DNA of 64,000 nucleotides from Physcia stellaris (lineage: Eukaryota; Ascomycota; Lecanoromycetes; Caliciales; Physciaceae). A program made the translations under genes and the position numbers. The notes beneath the pieces were generated by a model. The model saw only the letters and a program-made list of their open reading frames with translations. It searched no databases and was not told the DNA's origin. Location: assembly GCA_018902385.1 (NCBI GenBank), contig JABSSW010000054.1:186001-250000 (forward strand), in the 5' to 3' direction. Positions 22,646 to 35,433 of this stretch are shown in pieces. The stretch's first letter is position 1, and the number at the start of each line of letters is the position of its first letter.

Positions 22646-25398
22646 GGTGGAGCAGAAGAGCAGACTCCAGCGAGGTAAAAGGTAGGAAAATCAGAGTGAG
22701 CAAACACGAAGCTAAAGGTCCAGCAACAAGAGGGTGATACAAAGTGATACTACATGATGGTGAGTAGATGACTTGAGCGTCAAAGCTACAAACAACCAAG
22801 TGAATGGCGTTTGAAGCTTGGGTGAAGAGCAAAATGACTAGAAGGTGAATGTGGGGAAAGTGTGGGAGCAGTCGGAGCGAGAAGGAGAGACGGTATGGTC
22901 GGTATGTCAGCGTTCTCAACTGTGACAAAGAGGCGGGGAGGCCGTCCTTTCGAGGCGATTTTAGACGCTAGAGATCATATGCAAGGCATTTGAGACCACC
23001 ACTTCCAATTAGGAATGTCTACGGAGTACCATATATTAGTCGTCCTTCCGTCACCCTTCAGCTACACACCCTACACGTCAGTTGACCCTTTCCGCCAGAT
23101 GGCGTCCACCGTCAAGCTGATCTGGGTCATGTCCGCTCCATTGATGCTCGGAAGAATGGAATTGATTGGCGGGCAAAGTCGCGAAGGGGGCATATCTTCA
23201 TGTGACTAGCGAGTGGGCCGAGAGGCTTGAGACGGACATGGGTGTCTTGCCTGACGCCTTTCTTTGCCCAAGTCGGCAAAGTCAAAGCCCAAGGGAAATG
23301 CACCTTATCCCAATCCATGCTTGTGTAAGCCTCGTGTTCGCCTCTCCCAGCAACCTCATCCAACGCCCTTCACACCCACAAAACCCTATTCCGCTTCTTT
23401 GCCGGTTGTGGAAACTTTGCGAATTCCCAGGACGAGACGGAGGGGGGATAGCAGCTTGGGATATGATCAAGAGACCACTCGGCGAAAGCCCAAGTCTCCG
23501 TCCTAGTCCATGCGGGATCTAAAGTATGCCGTGGCCGTGGCATTGGTTTCCTTCCAACAGCCACCCGCATCCATACGCTTGACACCCACCGGCCATTCCG
23601 GAAGTCGACTCTCAATAGGTAGTCTTTGACATTGAGGGTCCATTATCTAAAGTATATTTTGAGCTCTACAAGCTTTGGTTGCGCGATTTTGCCCGGAAGC
23701 CTCTACACCCTTGGTGAGTATCAAATCAATTTCGTGGTTGAGCAGAACAAAGGGAAGGGATGTGGGATTCAAGTGGTGAGACTAAAGTATGCTTCTCAAA
23801 GAAAGAAAAATTTCCCGCCAACTATGTAGCCGGATAGGCACATGAATGCTGTGTACCTGCATGAGATAATGTTCCGTGTGTGGCTGTGGGATCCCTTTCA
23901 ATCGCACTGAAACCCAACATGTATCGTGATGGTTCAGTGCCTAGCATGTCTCTAACACTGACCAACAGTTTTGTAAAGGTGAAACATGCTGAAATCTGGA
24001 ATTTATTAGACGATTGGCTATTGCGACCGTGCCAGTGTGAGCATCGAGCAGATCCATGTTTGTGAGATTAACAGTTCTCCGGAAAGCCCCAACGCAAAAT
24101 TGAATCTCCGGATTCTGCGGGTCGTATTCATCAAATATGAAAACACCCATTTCGTAGGTTAGGACTACTGGGTAGACGGTTTGGATCACTTCGGAATTGG
24201 GGGTCGGAATGGAGAGCGAAACGCTCACCACCAGTCCACAGATCAGTTTCGATTACGCTTGACTAAAACATCGCACGAAGCCCCTTTGACCTAAGCAATA
24301 TAAACATTATAGGAAAGGATTTATAGATGGTCTGTTAAATGCAGAGAATTATATCCATGTTAATTTCAATCGCTACGGCAGGCTACCCAAGACTGTTCCT
24401 CGTCCGGTCGTCGGCAATTGTTCGGCATGAGAGAATTGAAGGACTACTTGTAAAGGTTCAGGATCCAACTACTAGATCGTAAAAGCGAGCAACAGCAGGC
24501 ACAAAACGTGTGGAGGATGATCTTCAATCTGCAGGGACAAGCGCCAAGCTCGCTAAGCACGGAGCTCGACGGAGACTCCCGAACGCTACTCGTAGCAAAT
24601 ATAAAACGCTCACCCTTCTGATTTGACTCATGCTCCTTTCTTTTCTTTTCCCTCTCAAGCACCGTCACCACCATCGCTGCGTTTCTTTGCTCACAGACAG
24701 ACTTGTACCTTTCGAGGTACAGGTCATGATAATGCAAATGAGAAATTCGGAGTAATCTTCAAACCACTATACACCCGCCTCGCTGCTTTGCGGTGAGGTG
24801 CGATGATCTGCCCGTGAGGGTCTGACGCGAAAGCGTCTGCAATTGGCATCAGAAAAGCAGGACTTCTGGCCTCTTCGATCTTTCGGGGTTGGAGAGGTTC
24901 AGGATGTTTCCTATGGGAGGGCCGTTGCGAAGATCGTGTATGCTCTTCGGGGTATAACACTTCAGTGCAATACGCAGCGTGTCTGGATCTGTGCTATTGT
25001 TGTCATGACAAGGGCCAGAGAAGGATACAATTCGATTCCGATTACTCTGGTGGGGACGGTGCTTCAACGAAATTTTGTTTCAGGTCAGTGGTCATATGCG
25101 GTCCACGATTGGAGAAGGGATACTGCTAATTGGTTCCGTGGTAGCACGATAGCTCATCAGTTATGAGATCAATACAGGTGACATGGAAGTGTCAGATTGA
25201 ACGCTTGAGGGCTATGAATAGGGGTTTCGGGTTCCGTGATGCACCGCGGAGATGTGATGCTTCCCTTCGTCACCATCAGTAGGTAGAATTTGACAGTTGG
25301 CAGTATGCGTTTCTGTATCAGTATGCCATGCATGCAACAACACAAATTTGTCACATCGAATGCGTTAGATTCAGAAGACAATCAAAAGCCAATGAGTT
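22646..25398. other. 2.75 kb without a recognisable gene
   Basis: Frames of up to about 118 codons occur on both strands. The most protein-like is a minus-strand frame at 23941-24231 (EMGVFIFDEYDPQNPEIQF), but it lacks an ATG and a known domain. The region next to 22646 is the ELL promoter. No repeats of note. Confidence 0.5.
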
Positions 25399-28300
25399 TC
25401 ACGGTGCCGACGCACTCGCCCTGTCGTCAGGCCCAACCTGTGCTGTACTGTGACTATCCCCTTCGACCTCAGGCACTAGTAGTCTTACTTTCTTACTACT
25501 ACTACCGCTTCCACTACCACTTCTGCCCCCTAGCCCAGCATTCAAAGGGCCTCGCCCTACACTCCGACCGCGAGAGCTCGCTTGTCCTCTGCGGCCGGCA
25601 CGCGGTGCTCTACTGCCAACGAGGTGTCGGGCCTTTTCTACAGCCCTGGATTCACCGACCACCCACTCATCGCCCTGCACAAGGCCTGCTCTTTTGTCCT
25701 CGATTGTTTTTCGCAGCAAGTCGTCTCTTCTGATGCCGGCCACACAGTCGTGAAGGCATCCAATCGTTGCACAATTTCCCTCGCTAACGACAGGATCGTC
25801 CCACCAAGTACGAAGACAACCGACGTGGCCACCGTGACCACAGCCTTGGCACCAGCTCCACAGCGCGTCCCCTTTGCAAGGTTCTAATACATCCAGCCCT
25901 TCTGTGCCTAGAGGTGATATTGGTCTGTCACTATCACATACAGGGCAGGAGCCCCAGGTCTTCTTGCACCGCTCACAAAAATTGTCTCGATCACCTTTGC
26001 TCGGTTTTTGGCAAATGGTACACCAGGGACCACCAGGCGTGATACCATAAGTCCCGTGTTCGGTCACTTCAGGATGACTTTTCTCTACAAGTTTACGCAA
26101 ATGGGAAGCTTCGCAGTACAAAGACAGAGAGGAAAGCTGCTCATGGTAACTTGAAAGGATAGAGAGCTCGAGTTGTATTGGAATTGATAGTGATAGGTAA
26201 GGCGCAAGATAGAGTATAAGAAAGGCTGGCATTTGTGTGTCTGAGAGGGTGGTTATGTGATAGTTGATTAGAGGGGCTAGCATAGCGGATGCTGTCCAAG
26301 GTCTGGAAAGTGACGTGCCGTCCGAATGAGCAAAGTCGGAGACTACATAATATGACTCCATGGATGTTTTATTGGCCTTCAATATACTATCGCGACTTTT
26401 GGAAGACCTGAAGTCGTTAACGTTGATGATTGGCGGTTTTGGATCTGTGGGTCGCTGTGTATAGGACACGATCTCCGAGAGTGAGCTTTGAGATAGATCT
26501 TCCGCCTGTACATATGGCAATGCCCCCGTTTCTGTAGAAGATGGTAGGTCTTGATGGGCTTGTTCATCCTCAAGTAAGATATCGGGATGTGCGTTGCTCT
26601 CCAAATCTTCACGGTTTCCATGCATCGGATCTGATCTCAGCTTTTCAGGTGTCGATCCAGATCCTTCGGACCCACGGCTGCTCCCGAATGAGCCTATCAT
26701 CGAACCAGCTCGATGAGAGCTGTCGGTTGACGCAGAAAACATCTGAAAGCTTTCGTTGGAATCATGCCGACCGAGAGAGGGGGCAAGAAAATCTCGTGGT
26801 ATGTGGAAGGGATCGTCAAGCCTGAGAAGAGGCCGAGGTTGTGCCCTGTAATTATTCACTGCTGCTCTTCGCTCATTCATATGGTGATCCAGGTCCAGGA
26901 AGCCAGTAGTGGGAGGCGTCTGACCATGAATGTGATGCTGTTTATCAGCCAGTGAGGAGTTTGATGTGTCACGGGTAGCAACTTCATTTGCTTCGTCCAC
27001 AGTATTAGTTTTCAATTTCGACCGATCTGACCTGACTGCAAATTGCTTCCTTGGTGATTGCTTTGCGAAAGCAGGAGTTGGCAAGCGAAATCTTTCATCA
27101 TCTTCATCCAAAATTGCTGTGTTTCGATGCCTTTCTGCGCTGTTTGAGAGGTCTGATATGGGCCTCGCTAAAGGAGTAGTCACATTGGATCCATTCTCAA
27201 CGATCAAGGGGGGCGCAAGCTTGTTTTGATAATTTTGGTCCAGGCTATCAGTCTCCCTCAAATCGATTAAAGGCTTCTTGCTCGTTATGTCGTCCACTGT
27301 AGGAGGCGATTTCTGATTTAAGAACTCTCCACTCACTGAGTGCTGCAGTCGAGTCTCGCGATTTAGCTCCGCCCTCCTATCTAATTCTTTCCCCAAAGCC
27401 ATACCCAGAATGCGCCAACTCTGAGCAAGTCGATGCTGCCCCACAGATGCCGCAAGCATAGCATTTGTTTCGAAAATTTTAGAAAGCTCACGGTGCAAAT
27501 TCCATTCACTATTTGGGCCGGGCTTCTTGGGTGGAAACATGTAGTGTCGCGCGAGGACCTTAAATGCTTCAGCGTCGAAAACACCCAGTATGTTCCCACT
27601 AGCAGCGTGCTGCGTGGGTCTGTAGAGATACTGCTTTTGTAAAGCTTCGTCTAGCTTTACTACAGGCTCACCGTCGCTGATAGAAGGAGGCGTGCTTGCA
27701 ATGGATTTAGAAGACTTAGAGCTTGGTATTTTCGGCTGCCGGCTTTTGAGAGAGGAACTTAGGAGACTCGGTTCCTCGAAACTCCCATTGAGGATGCTTT
27801 GACTGCCACTAAGTCTTTCACCGCTAACGCCATCTAATGATCGACCCTGGAAAAAATCTTCAGGTGCCCCCTGGATTATCCTCCGGCTTTGTGCCCTTTT
27901 CTCTGAGAAGATATTTAGGCTCCCGTCAGACGCAACGGCAACGATGTTAGGATTTCTCTGTTCTGCTACCTCTGAAGTATGGCTGATGTCCGTTTGCGTA
28001 AACATGCCCGCAGAACCAACAGACCATAAAAGCTCTTTGGAGCGCCAAAGCATTGCGGTGGCTGGAGCATCATAACGATCTATTTCTCGAACAGGTACGT
28101 ATGGGCGCCGAAAATCCCATACGTGTATCCGTGGATCCTGATGATCATAAGAGGTAGCAAGCTGGGTACACGGCCCACTCGCAGAGCTCTGACCCGGCGA
28201 ATAGGCTGGTCGCCACCGGACTTCTCGGATTGCTTGAGGGGCCCGCAACTGCCAACAGGCCTTCATACGACGGTCTGTAGACGAAAAGTCCCACACCTTG

Positions 28301-29287
28301 ACATTCTTGTCCGCTCCGCCACTGGCAAGATACTTCCCATCAGGATGCCAGTCGATTGAGTGACAGGTGTTTTCGTGTGCGTTGATCTTGAGCAAAGGCG
28401 AGGTATTTCTGCGAAAGTCCCAACGCTGAATGACGCCGTTATCTGTACCTGCTGCAAACTCCATTACATCCTTAGGCGACCACCTTAGATCCCGTATTCC
28501 CTCATTGTTGAGTGAGTAGCGGTTCATACTGCCAAATGTGATCACGCTTCGCTCACCAGCTAAAACGCGTAGATCCCACAGCCGAACTGTAGCATCTTGA
28601 CTTCCCGAGAGAAGATAAACCCCACGATACGGATTGAAGGCGAGTTTATGCACTTGTCTATTGTGCTCATGTAGTCTTGCGAACTCCAAGCCCGCACGAT
28701 TCAGATCATATATCACTACTTGACCATTGGCGGCAGCGGTAGCAATTGTTGTAGACTGTGCTTCAGGCGACCACTTGACATCGTTCGCTGCCAGCTGGTC
28801 CTTGTGTTTTGCTGGGATCCCGATCCCAGAAGTATTATGAGTCGCCGCATATGTGACAATCCTGGATCGGAGGTTAACATCCTCGACACAGGAAGATTCA
28901 AAGATTCGAATCGTTTTCAGAATGTCACGGCCCGCAACTATCGCGTGTTGTCTGTCCGGAGAAATGTCGAGTGCCGCTATGGGAATGCCGGTCTTATGCG
29001 TCGTGGTCCGTGATGCTCCAAGGCTGGTTGACCTCGTTAGACTACCAAATTTGAATCTATGTGCAGTCCCAACGGTACCTTGAGATGCCCAGTGTCACCC
29101 GGGATGGTCCAGATTCATGGTGCCTATCTCCCTCGGCGCTTGGTGGACGAGAACCGTATATGAAAGGTTGCGCAAAGCGGACAATCGCATTCGCGGCCCG
29201 ATTGCCATATCGCAATGGAGGTAACGGTGGGGGCAGCGGTGGTGCGGGTGGGGAGGCTGCGGCTTCATTGTTGGACAAGCTCGACAT
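25399..29287 (-). CDS. RTC1: RTC1/WDR24, SEA (GATOR2-like) complex subunit
   Basis: The main exon is open from about 29080 to the stop at 25399, roughly 1200 codons, preceded by a Pro-rich 5' exon with ATG at 29287. Seen: WD repeats starting IPIAALDISPDRQHAIVAG, then AANDVKWSPEAQSTTIATAA, AGLEFARLHEHNRQVHKLAF and YLLSGSQDATVRLWDLR. A long disordered Ser-rich middle follows. The C-terminal RING-like zinc region has CTICQKP, CERCKKTWGSCPVCD, WCQGCGHGGHVGCL and CATIGCLHDC. Known: in yeast Rtc1 is part of SEACAT on the vacuole, controlling TORC1 in response to amino acids. The full set of domains is present. The exact splice between the 5' exon and the main exon is not settled: the obvious GT-AG pairs give a very short intron or a weak donor. 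Confidence 0.88.
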
Positions 29288-30032
29288 GAGATGTCCCGAC
29301 GGGGTTGCTGAAGGAGGTCATGCCACGATGCCAGTACCCTGCTGAAGGCTTGTTCGAACCCGAATTCTGGGCAATAACGCCTGATGATGCATACTGGGCT
29401 TGATTGGTGGCTGCCAATTCGTTGGCTAAGGCGCAAAAGAAGAGGTCCAGAAGGGTGAGGTGCTCCACTATCTGTCAAAGGCTTCAGTTGTCACGTTGTT
29501 GTACGTGCATGCATCTGCTGCACTATTGGAGCTACAACCACTCGACAGCGACAGCGCATGAGGTTCCCTGTCATCTGCATGCATAAGTAACTCTGGAACT
29601 TTTGCGACGGACTAGAGTCGGTAACTACTAACCGCATACCTGATGAGGCTTAAAGTCATTCATTTGAGCGAATCGCAAATATCGGGGAAGCGGAATGGGG
29701 GAAAATAATGCTCCCTTCACTGGTCGCAACGCTTTTTCTGTTCACACCGCTTTGGGCCTTTGACTTTGCCTGGCGTGTTGATAAAGCAGGCAAGCCCACG
29801 CCTTCATGACACTTTTCTTTGTACCTGCGTGATTCTGACAACCCGGCCGAACGGCATAACACGACACAAGACCTCGACGGGAAAAGCTCACGCGACGTGA
29901 AAAAGGTTTATTATTGCCACAGGACTATGAACCCGCCGCCGGCCAGGAATCTTCCCCTCGTCTAAAAGGAAGTCCACATACTCCCGAGGATCATGAAGAG
30001 CTTCTTGCTCTTGCTATCACTCCTCCATAGCC
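29288..30032. other. Divergent intergenic region, RTC1 and HMT1
   Basis: The genes point away from each other, so both promoters lie in these 745 bases. A pyrimidine-rich stretch (TTCTTGCTCTTGCTATCACTCCTCC) immediately precedes the HMT1 start at 30033. No other gene seen. Confidence 0.6.
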
Positions 30033-32980
30033 ATGGGTTCTCAACTAACGGTCCTGGGCGTCACCAACCCCTCCGTCTCTGACAAGACCGCCCAGGATAT
30101 TCTTGTGTATATTCACTTCTCATCTCCTATTATTCTCCTTGCATTCTTTCTTATCGCCTTCACAGCTCATAGCATTGCCACCGCCTCCAGTGACGCTGTC
30201 ATCAAACCTTCCGCAACCCAGGTAGGACCAGGGGGAAAGCCCCTACCGCAGAATACTCGGGGAAAATCCAGGAAAGATGCCTTAGACTTCAGCCGCGCTA
30301 GGAAACTTGTCTTCATTTGGCTTTCAGTTGGTACGACGGTCAGCTTTCTCGGAAACGCCGGCGTCGTCATCCTTCATGCTGTTGTCCAACGAAAGGATAA
30401 TTGGTGGTGTGGGGAATCTGTGGCAGTAGGCTGGAACCTATCTCCTTGAAAGGTTTTTTCCGACCCCAGACTAACTGCCATACTCTAGATCTACGTCGTT
30501 GCCTCCGTATTCGTTTATTCTCTCTTCCTTATCTCCCTGTTGGACACGAAACCCTCCCCAACGACGGCACATTTCTACACTTGGCTTGTAGCGCTAATTC
30601 TAGAGTTGATATGCCTCGGAGCCTCATTAGCACTTTACAGTGACAAGCATCGAGAGCCCAAAGCAGGGAACCCCAAAGGAGGCCTTATGAGGACAGGCGT
30701 TACGCGATGGGAAGCAGTGGAGATCGTATTCTATATCTTACGGATCATATCCCTACTGGCTCAGGTCACTCTATATGCTCTATTTGTTTTGCTTCGTAAC
30801 ATTAAGCAGAGGCGCACCGAAAGAGTAGCCCAAATACAAAATGGATCTGTGGATGAGACAAGCGGTCTTCTAAACGGCCATGCTGAGAATGGTCATGCCA
30901 ATACCAAGGTTTATGGAAGCGTGCCAGGTAAGGACGAGACTTCTGGATGGGTCCGACCCAGCACGATACCGTCAAAGAGTTGGTGGGAATACATTCGAGG
31001 TTACTCACTGTTCTTTCCTTACCTTTGGCCTGCGAAATCGGTTCGATTACAAGTCACTGTTGTCATTTGCTTCGTGCTCGTCATGGTACAACGTGCTATC
31101 AACGTCTTGGTGCCAAGGCAGGTTGGGATCATTACCGATATCCTATCGGGCGAGACTGGAAATTATCATGGGATACCGTGGGGACCTATCTGTGTGTACA
31201 TCCTGTACCGTCTACTCCAGGGATCCAATGGAATTCTTGGGGCCTTACGGAGTACTTTATGGGTCCCAATAAGTCAATACTCCTACCAGGAGCTGTCCAC
31301 GGCCTCCTTTGAACATGTCCATGGACTTAGTCTAGACTTCCACTTGGGAAAAAAGACAGGCGAAGTCCTATCGGCTCTGAGTAAGGGCAATTCTATTAAT
31401 ACCTTTCTTGAGCAGATCACCTTCCAGGTTTTCCCAATGCTCATTGATCTGGCTGTTGCCATCGGTTATTTCTTAATCTCGTTTGATGCTTACTACGCGC
31501 TTGTTGTTGCAATTGTAACCTTTGTATATCTCTACCTTACCATACGTTTAGCCCAGTGGCGAGCGGAGATCCGCCGAGAGATGGTCAACTCTAGCAGACA
31601 AGAAGACGCTGTGAAGTAAGTAACTCATCGGACTGACGAACTTGCAGGCTACTGACTGGGACTAGGAACGATTCAATGGTATCTTATGAGACCGTGAAGT
31701 ACTTCAATGCGGAGCAATATGAATTTGATCGTTACAGAGGTGCTGTGAGAGACTACCAAAGGGCAGAATACAAGGTCCTGATATCGCTCAACATTATGAA
31801 CGTCTCTCAAAATTTGGTCTTCACCCTTGGTCTCTTGATCACATGCTTTATTGCTGCGTATCAGGTAACGACTGGACAGCGTAAGGTGGGCAAATTCGTA
31901 ACGCTGTTGACCTACATGGCCCAGTTACAGGGTCCCTTGAATTTTTTTGGCACCTTCTACCGGTCCATTCAGTCCGCTATGATTAATTCGGAACGGATGC
32001 TTGAACTTTTCAAGGAACAGCCTACAGTCACCGACGAACCTCAAGCTGAAGAACTTCCATCTTGCAAAGGTGAAATAAGCTTCAATGATGTTCAATTTGC
32101 GTACGATCCTCGCAAACCTGCTCTTGATGGCCTCAACTTCCGATGCGCGCCAGGAACCACCAACGCACTCGTAGGCGAATCGGGTGGTGGCAAATCAACC
32201 GTTTTCCGACTGCTATTCCGTTTTTACAATGTGGATGACGGTAGCATCCAGATTGATTCTCATGATGTCAAGGATATCACCATCGATTCCCTTCGCCGGC
32301 ATATTGGCGTTGTTCCTCAGGATACGGTACTTTTCAACGAGACCTTGATGTACAATCTCCGATACGCAAACCCAGCCGCGACGGACGAACAGGTTTACGA
32401 AGCATGCAGAGCAGCAAGCATCCACGATAAGATCCTTGGCTTTCCAGACGGCTACAATGCTCGGGTTGGTGAACGTGGGCTGAAACTGTCAGGCGGTGAA
32501 AAACAACGTGTCGCCATTGCACGGACCATACTGAAGGACCCGCGCATCATTCTCCTGGACGAAGCCACTGCTGCGCTTGATGGTGAGACCGAGCAGCACA
32601 TCCAGACTGCTCTGGACAAGCTTGCGCAGGGACGGACTACCCTCGTGATTGCGCACAGGCTATCTACGATAGCCGCAGCGGATCAAATCCTCGTGCTCCA
32701 CAGTGGAAAAGTGGTGGAACGAGGCACCCACGAAGAACTACTAAGCCTAAAGGGTAAATACGCAAACATGTGGCGCAAACAGATCCGCGCACAGAAAGCC
32801 GCAGAAGAAGCAAAGGTTCTCAGCGACCGGGCTGAACAGCTCAGGAATGAGGCGCAAGGGGACGGCAGCACGAGCCCGAGCGACGATGAACGTGGCAACC
32901 AGGGAGAAAGGTCTCGTGCAGCTACACCACGGCCACACGAACGCGATGACCATCGGGGAATGCCGCATGGGCATCCTTGA
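30033..32980 (+). CDS. HMT1: HMT1-type vacuolar half ABC transporter
   Basis: Three exons (30033-30425, 30489-31615, 31666-32980; introns 63 and 50 nt) give 944 residues. The N-terminal 270 residues form an extra membrane domain of about five helices, then a six-helix ABC membrane domain (from about residue 330), then an ATPase domain. ATPase motifs: Walker A GESGGGKST near residue 678, signature LSGGEKQR near 782, Walker B RIILLDEATAALD near 802, and the switch histidine in VIAHRLSTIAAAD. The C-terminal tail is charged and His-rich. Known: this architecture is that of fission yeast Hmt1 and relatives (ABCB/ATM-like with an N-terminal extension), which move metal-chelate or phytochelatin/glutathione conjugates into the vacuole. 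Inferred: cadmium or other metal tolerance. A homodimer is expected, as only one ATPase half is encoded. Confidence 0.9.
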
Positions 32981-33840
32981 CCGAAGCATGATTAACGAGG
33001 CTCAACAGTGAACTGGTAGATTAAAGGGGCAAAAATTGGGGCTGGAGTTCGCGGCTGATGGGGGTCTGGATACGGCGTTTGCAAACCATAAAAGGATACA
33101 TCAAAATCGGGCTTTGGGGGCGGCTTTATTAATGTTTACATCTGATTCTCGGTTTACGTCGAGCGAGCTGTGTAGGGGTTTTGCTGGTGTCGATAGGACG
33201 CTGCGGATGCAGTTCGACGGGCGCTCAGTTATCATACTGGGCTTGTTTCTGTCCATGGAGTTTGCAACCTTTGTTAGCGAGAGTACAAAAGAAGATAGAA
33301 GCTTGCGATTTGATGATTGATTTTCTGCAAAGGTGTACTCACATGTTGATCGTTTATGCTCCGCTGACGGTGAAATCCACATGCGGAATACCTTTAGAAC
33401 TAGTTTCGAGTCTTGTCTCTTTGTCTTATTCAGAGACAATCTTTAGGGCCCCCCCCCCTTCCGATCCACCAAGCCATTAGCCCACCTATCGTAATACCCT
33501 TTTGAAAACAACTCAACCACTTTTCAGGCTACGGGATTCACTGTTGAAGCCACAATCAAATTCGACGAAATTCCATTCCTCTCAAAGACTTCATAAACCA
33601 AAAAAAAAGCATAGAAAAAAAGAAAAACCCAAAAGCACCTCCCCCATCCCTCCCCCTCCTCCAAAATCCCACCCCTCCCCCTCCTCACTCCCCACCAACA
33701 ACCAATCCCCGCTGACTCTCCCCCAACTCCCCCAACAGCTGCTGCTCCGCCGCAAAGCCATACAGCCACCCCAAAACCCGATCCAAAAACCATCCCAGCG
33801 CGCGCTCACTACATCCCCCCCAAAAAAACAAGAATCAGCA
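32981..33840. other. 860 bp gap with low-complexity DNA
   Basis: Convergent 3' ends. It holds a run of about 12 C at 33448, an A-rich tract at about 33600 and a long C-rich stretch to 33840. The Pro-rich and Gly-rich frames here follow from composition. No gene supported. Confidence 0.6.
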
Positions 33841-34458
33841 TCAAAAGTCCTTAGTGCCCGGAGCGCGCTCGGAGTCTGACCTGTCTGCGGGCGGCGAGCG
33901 CGCCCTGCCGCGCGGCGCCGGCGTCGGCGTGTTGCTCGCGGGGGAGGCTCGCGAGGGGTCGGAGCGCGGGGTGACGCTGCGGTGCGGGGTGCGGGCTGGC
34001 GTTGTGGATCTGCTGCGGGCGGGGGAGGCGCGGGCGGGCGAGGGCGGGGTGGGGGATTTCTTGAGGATGCTTTTTGTGCTGGAGGACGACGGGGAGGTTG
34101 GGGATGAGGATGAGGATGGGGATGGGGAATGGGAGGGGAAGGTCATTCGCTGGCCTTGGAGGGGGGAGTTGTTGGGGTTCGTGGCGCGGGTGTGTCTTGC
34201 GCTGCCGGAGACTGGACGGGGAGGTGGGCGGGCTGGACGAGAGGGTTGCTGGACCGCTGCTGCTGGGACTTTTGCTTTCTTGCCTTTGCTTGTGGTCTTC
34301 TTGACGCCTGCGCGAGAGGCTGCTGGTGCTCGAGTCCGGGTAGCTCTGCGAGCAGGGCGCCTTCTGGTGCGACTAGTCGTGAAGTGTGTTATCTCGTCGT
34401 CCACGAGCCTTTCGGGTTCCTTTTTGGCTACCCCGGACTGGGAGCGTGTTTTCGCCAT
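33841..34458 (-). CDS. Hypothetical basic, disordered protein
   Basis: A single uninterrupted frame of 205 codons starts with MAKTRSQSGVAKKEPERLVD and is rich in Arg, Ser, Pro and Lys (RTRRRPARRATRTRAPAAS, then repeated SPSSSSSPTSP and SPAR units). No folded domain is visible. The composition fits a small nuclear or chromatin-associated disordered protein, or a chance frame in GC-rich DNA. In favour of a real gene are the basic N terminus typical of nuclear proteins and the ATG at a sharp rise in GC content. Against it, the opposite strand is also open across the same interval. Not recognised; function unknown. Confidence 0.5.
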   Translation of the reverse strand: MAKTRSQSGVAKKEPERLVDDEITHFTTSRTRRRPARRATRTRAPAASRAGVKKTTSKGKKAKVPAAAVQQPSRPARPPPRPVSGSARHTRATNPNNSPLQGQRMTFPSHSPSPSSSSSPTSPSSSSTKSILKKSPTPPSPARASPARSRSTTPARTPHRSVTPRSDPSRASPASNTPTPAPRGRARSPPADRSDSERAPGTKDF

Positions 34459-35433
34459 GCTCGGTTTCTGGGATAGGAGTCAAACGAAGTTATAGGCAGT
34501 TTGTAAGTATCTTGTAGATTCGTTCTTGAGCTTTTTCTGCCTTAACTTTTGGTTCTGATTTTCTGAGATTGGATCTCTGGAGAGAACCTTCGATGCTACT
34601 CTTGTATGGTTCCACATCGTCTTTGTGGATGAAGGAGATTCTTGCAATGCTTTGTTATGGATTCCGCATCTAGCGATAATGTTAACTTCTTCGTGCGCAA
34701 CATCTACACCGCTTCCGGGCTTGGATTGTGTGATAGTGTTTGGTTGGTTCTATCAAAGAACGAGGACAAAGGTAGTTGAGGACAAAGGTAGTTCTTCGAT
34801 CGACTGCCGGAAATGGAAAACTTCCCAGGAAGCTCCCTCTGACTTTGGTCACTCGTTCCATGATGGAGAAAATGAATAGAGAAATCAAAATGGAAATCCA
34901 GTAATTGGATTGCCGAAAGCATCAGCTCCAAGGAACCGTACTTTGGACGTGTCAAAATCCTTGTAGTCAAAGAGAAGTCAATTAGGTAAAGGGTCTTGAG
35001 GAAATTGAAGCTATGGCAATCCTCAGATTTTAAACAGGGATGAAACGCATTTTCAGCGATCTGAATGCTCGTCACAATACTGATGTGGACGGAAGCAGGA
35101 GGTAGCGCCGCCAGACCGGTGGCGGCAAGGAGCCAGAACTTACCTTACATAGCGTACCTTTGGTACACGTCAGGCGGCAAATAGTCACATAAATGAACTG
35201 ATCCTAGTGTTGATTGGACATCTTGGGGCATGGAATGGTCGCTGACAACTTTTTACTTTTTGGCTGCTCCGCAACGTCGCTGGCTCATATGCATGGAAAC
35301 AAATGTTTCATCGAGGATATATCTTGATTTTTACATTCCAGCACCTAGTCTCTGCATTCTTGGCCCTAAATCTATGACTGATTCTCGCTTTGTTCGGATA
35401 TATTCTTCCAAAAGCAGTGGGACCAGTGTGCGC
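34459..35433. other. Intergenic, nothing recognised
   Basis: AT-richer than its left neighbour. An exact 14-base duplication (GAGGACAAAGGTAG) sits at about 34761-34790. No domain-bearing frame. Confidence 0.55.

Noticed and set aside
23941-24231. 96-codon minus-strand frame of fair composition
   Set aside because: No ATG, no adjoining exon and no known domain.
33854-34495. 213-codon frame opposite the basic disordered protein
   Set aside because: Gly/Arg/Glu-rich shadow of GC-rich DNA; less protein-like than the minus-strand frame.
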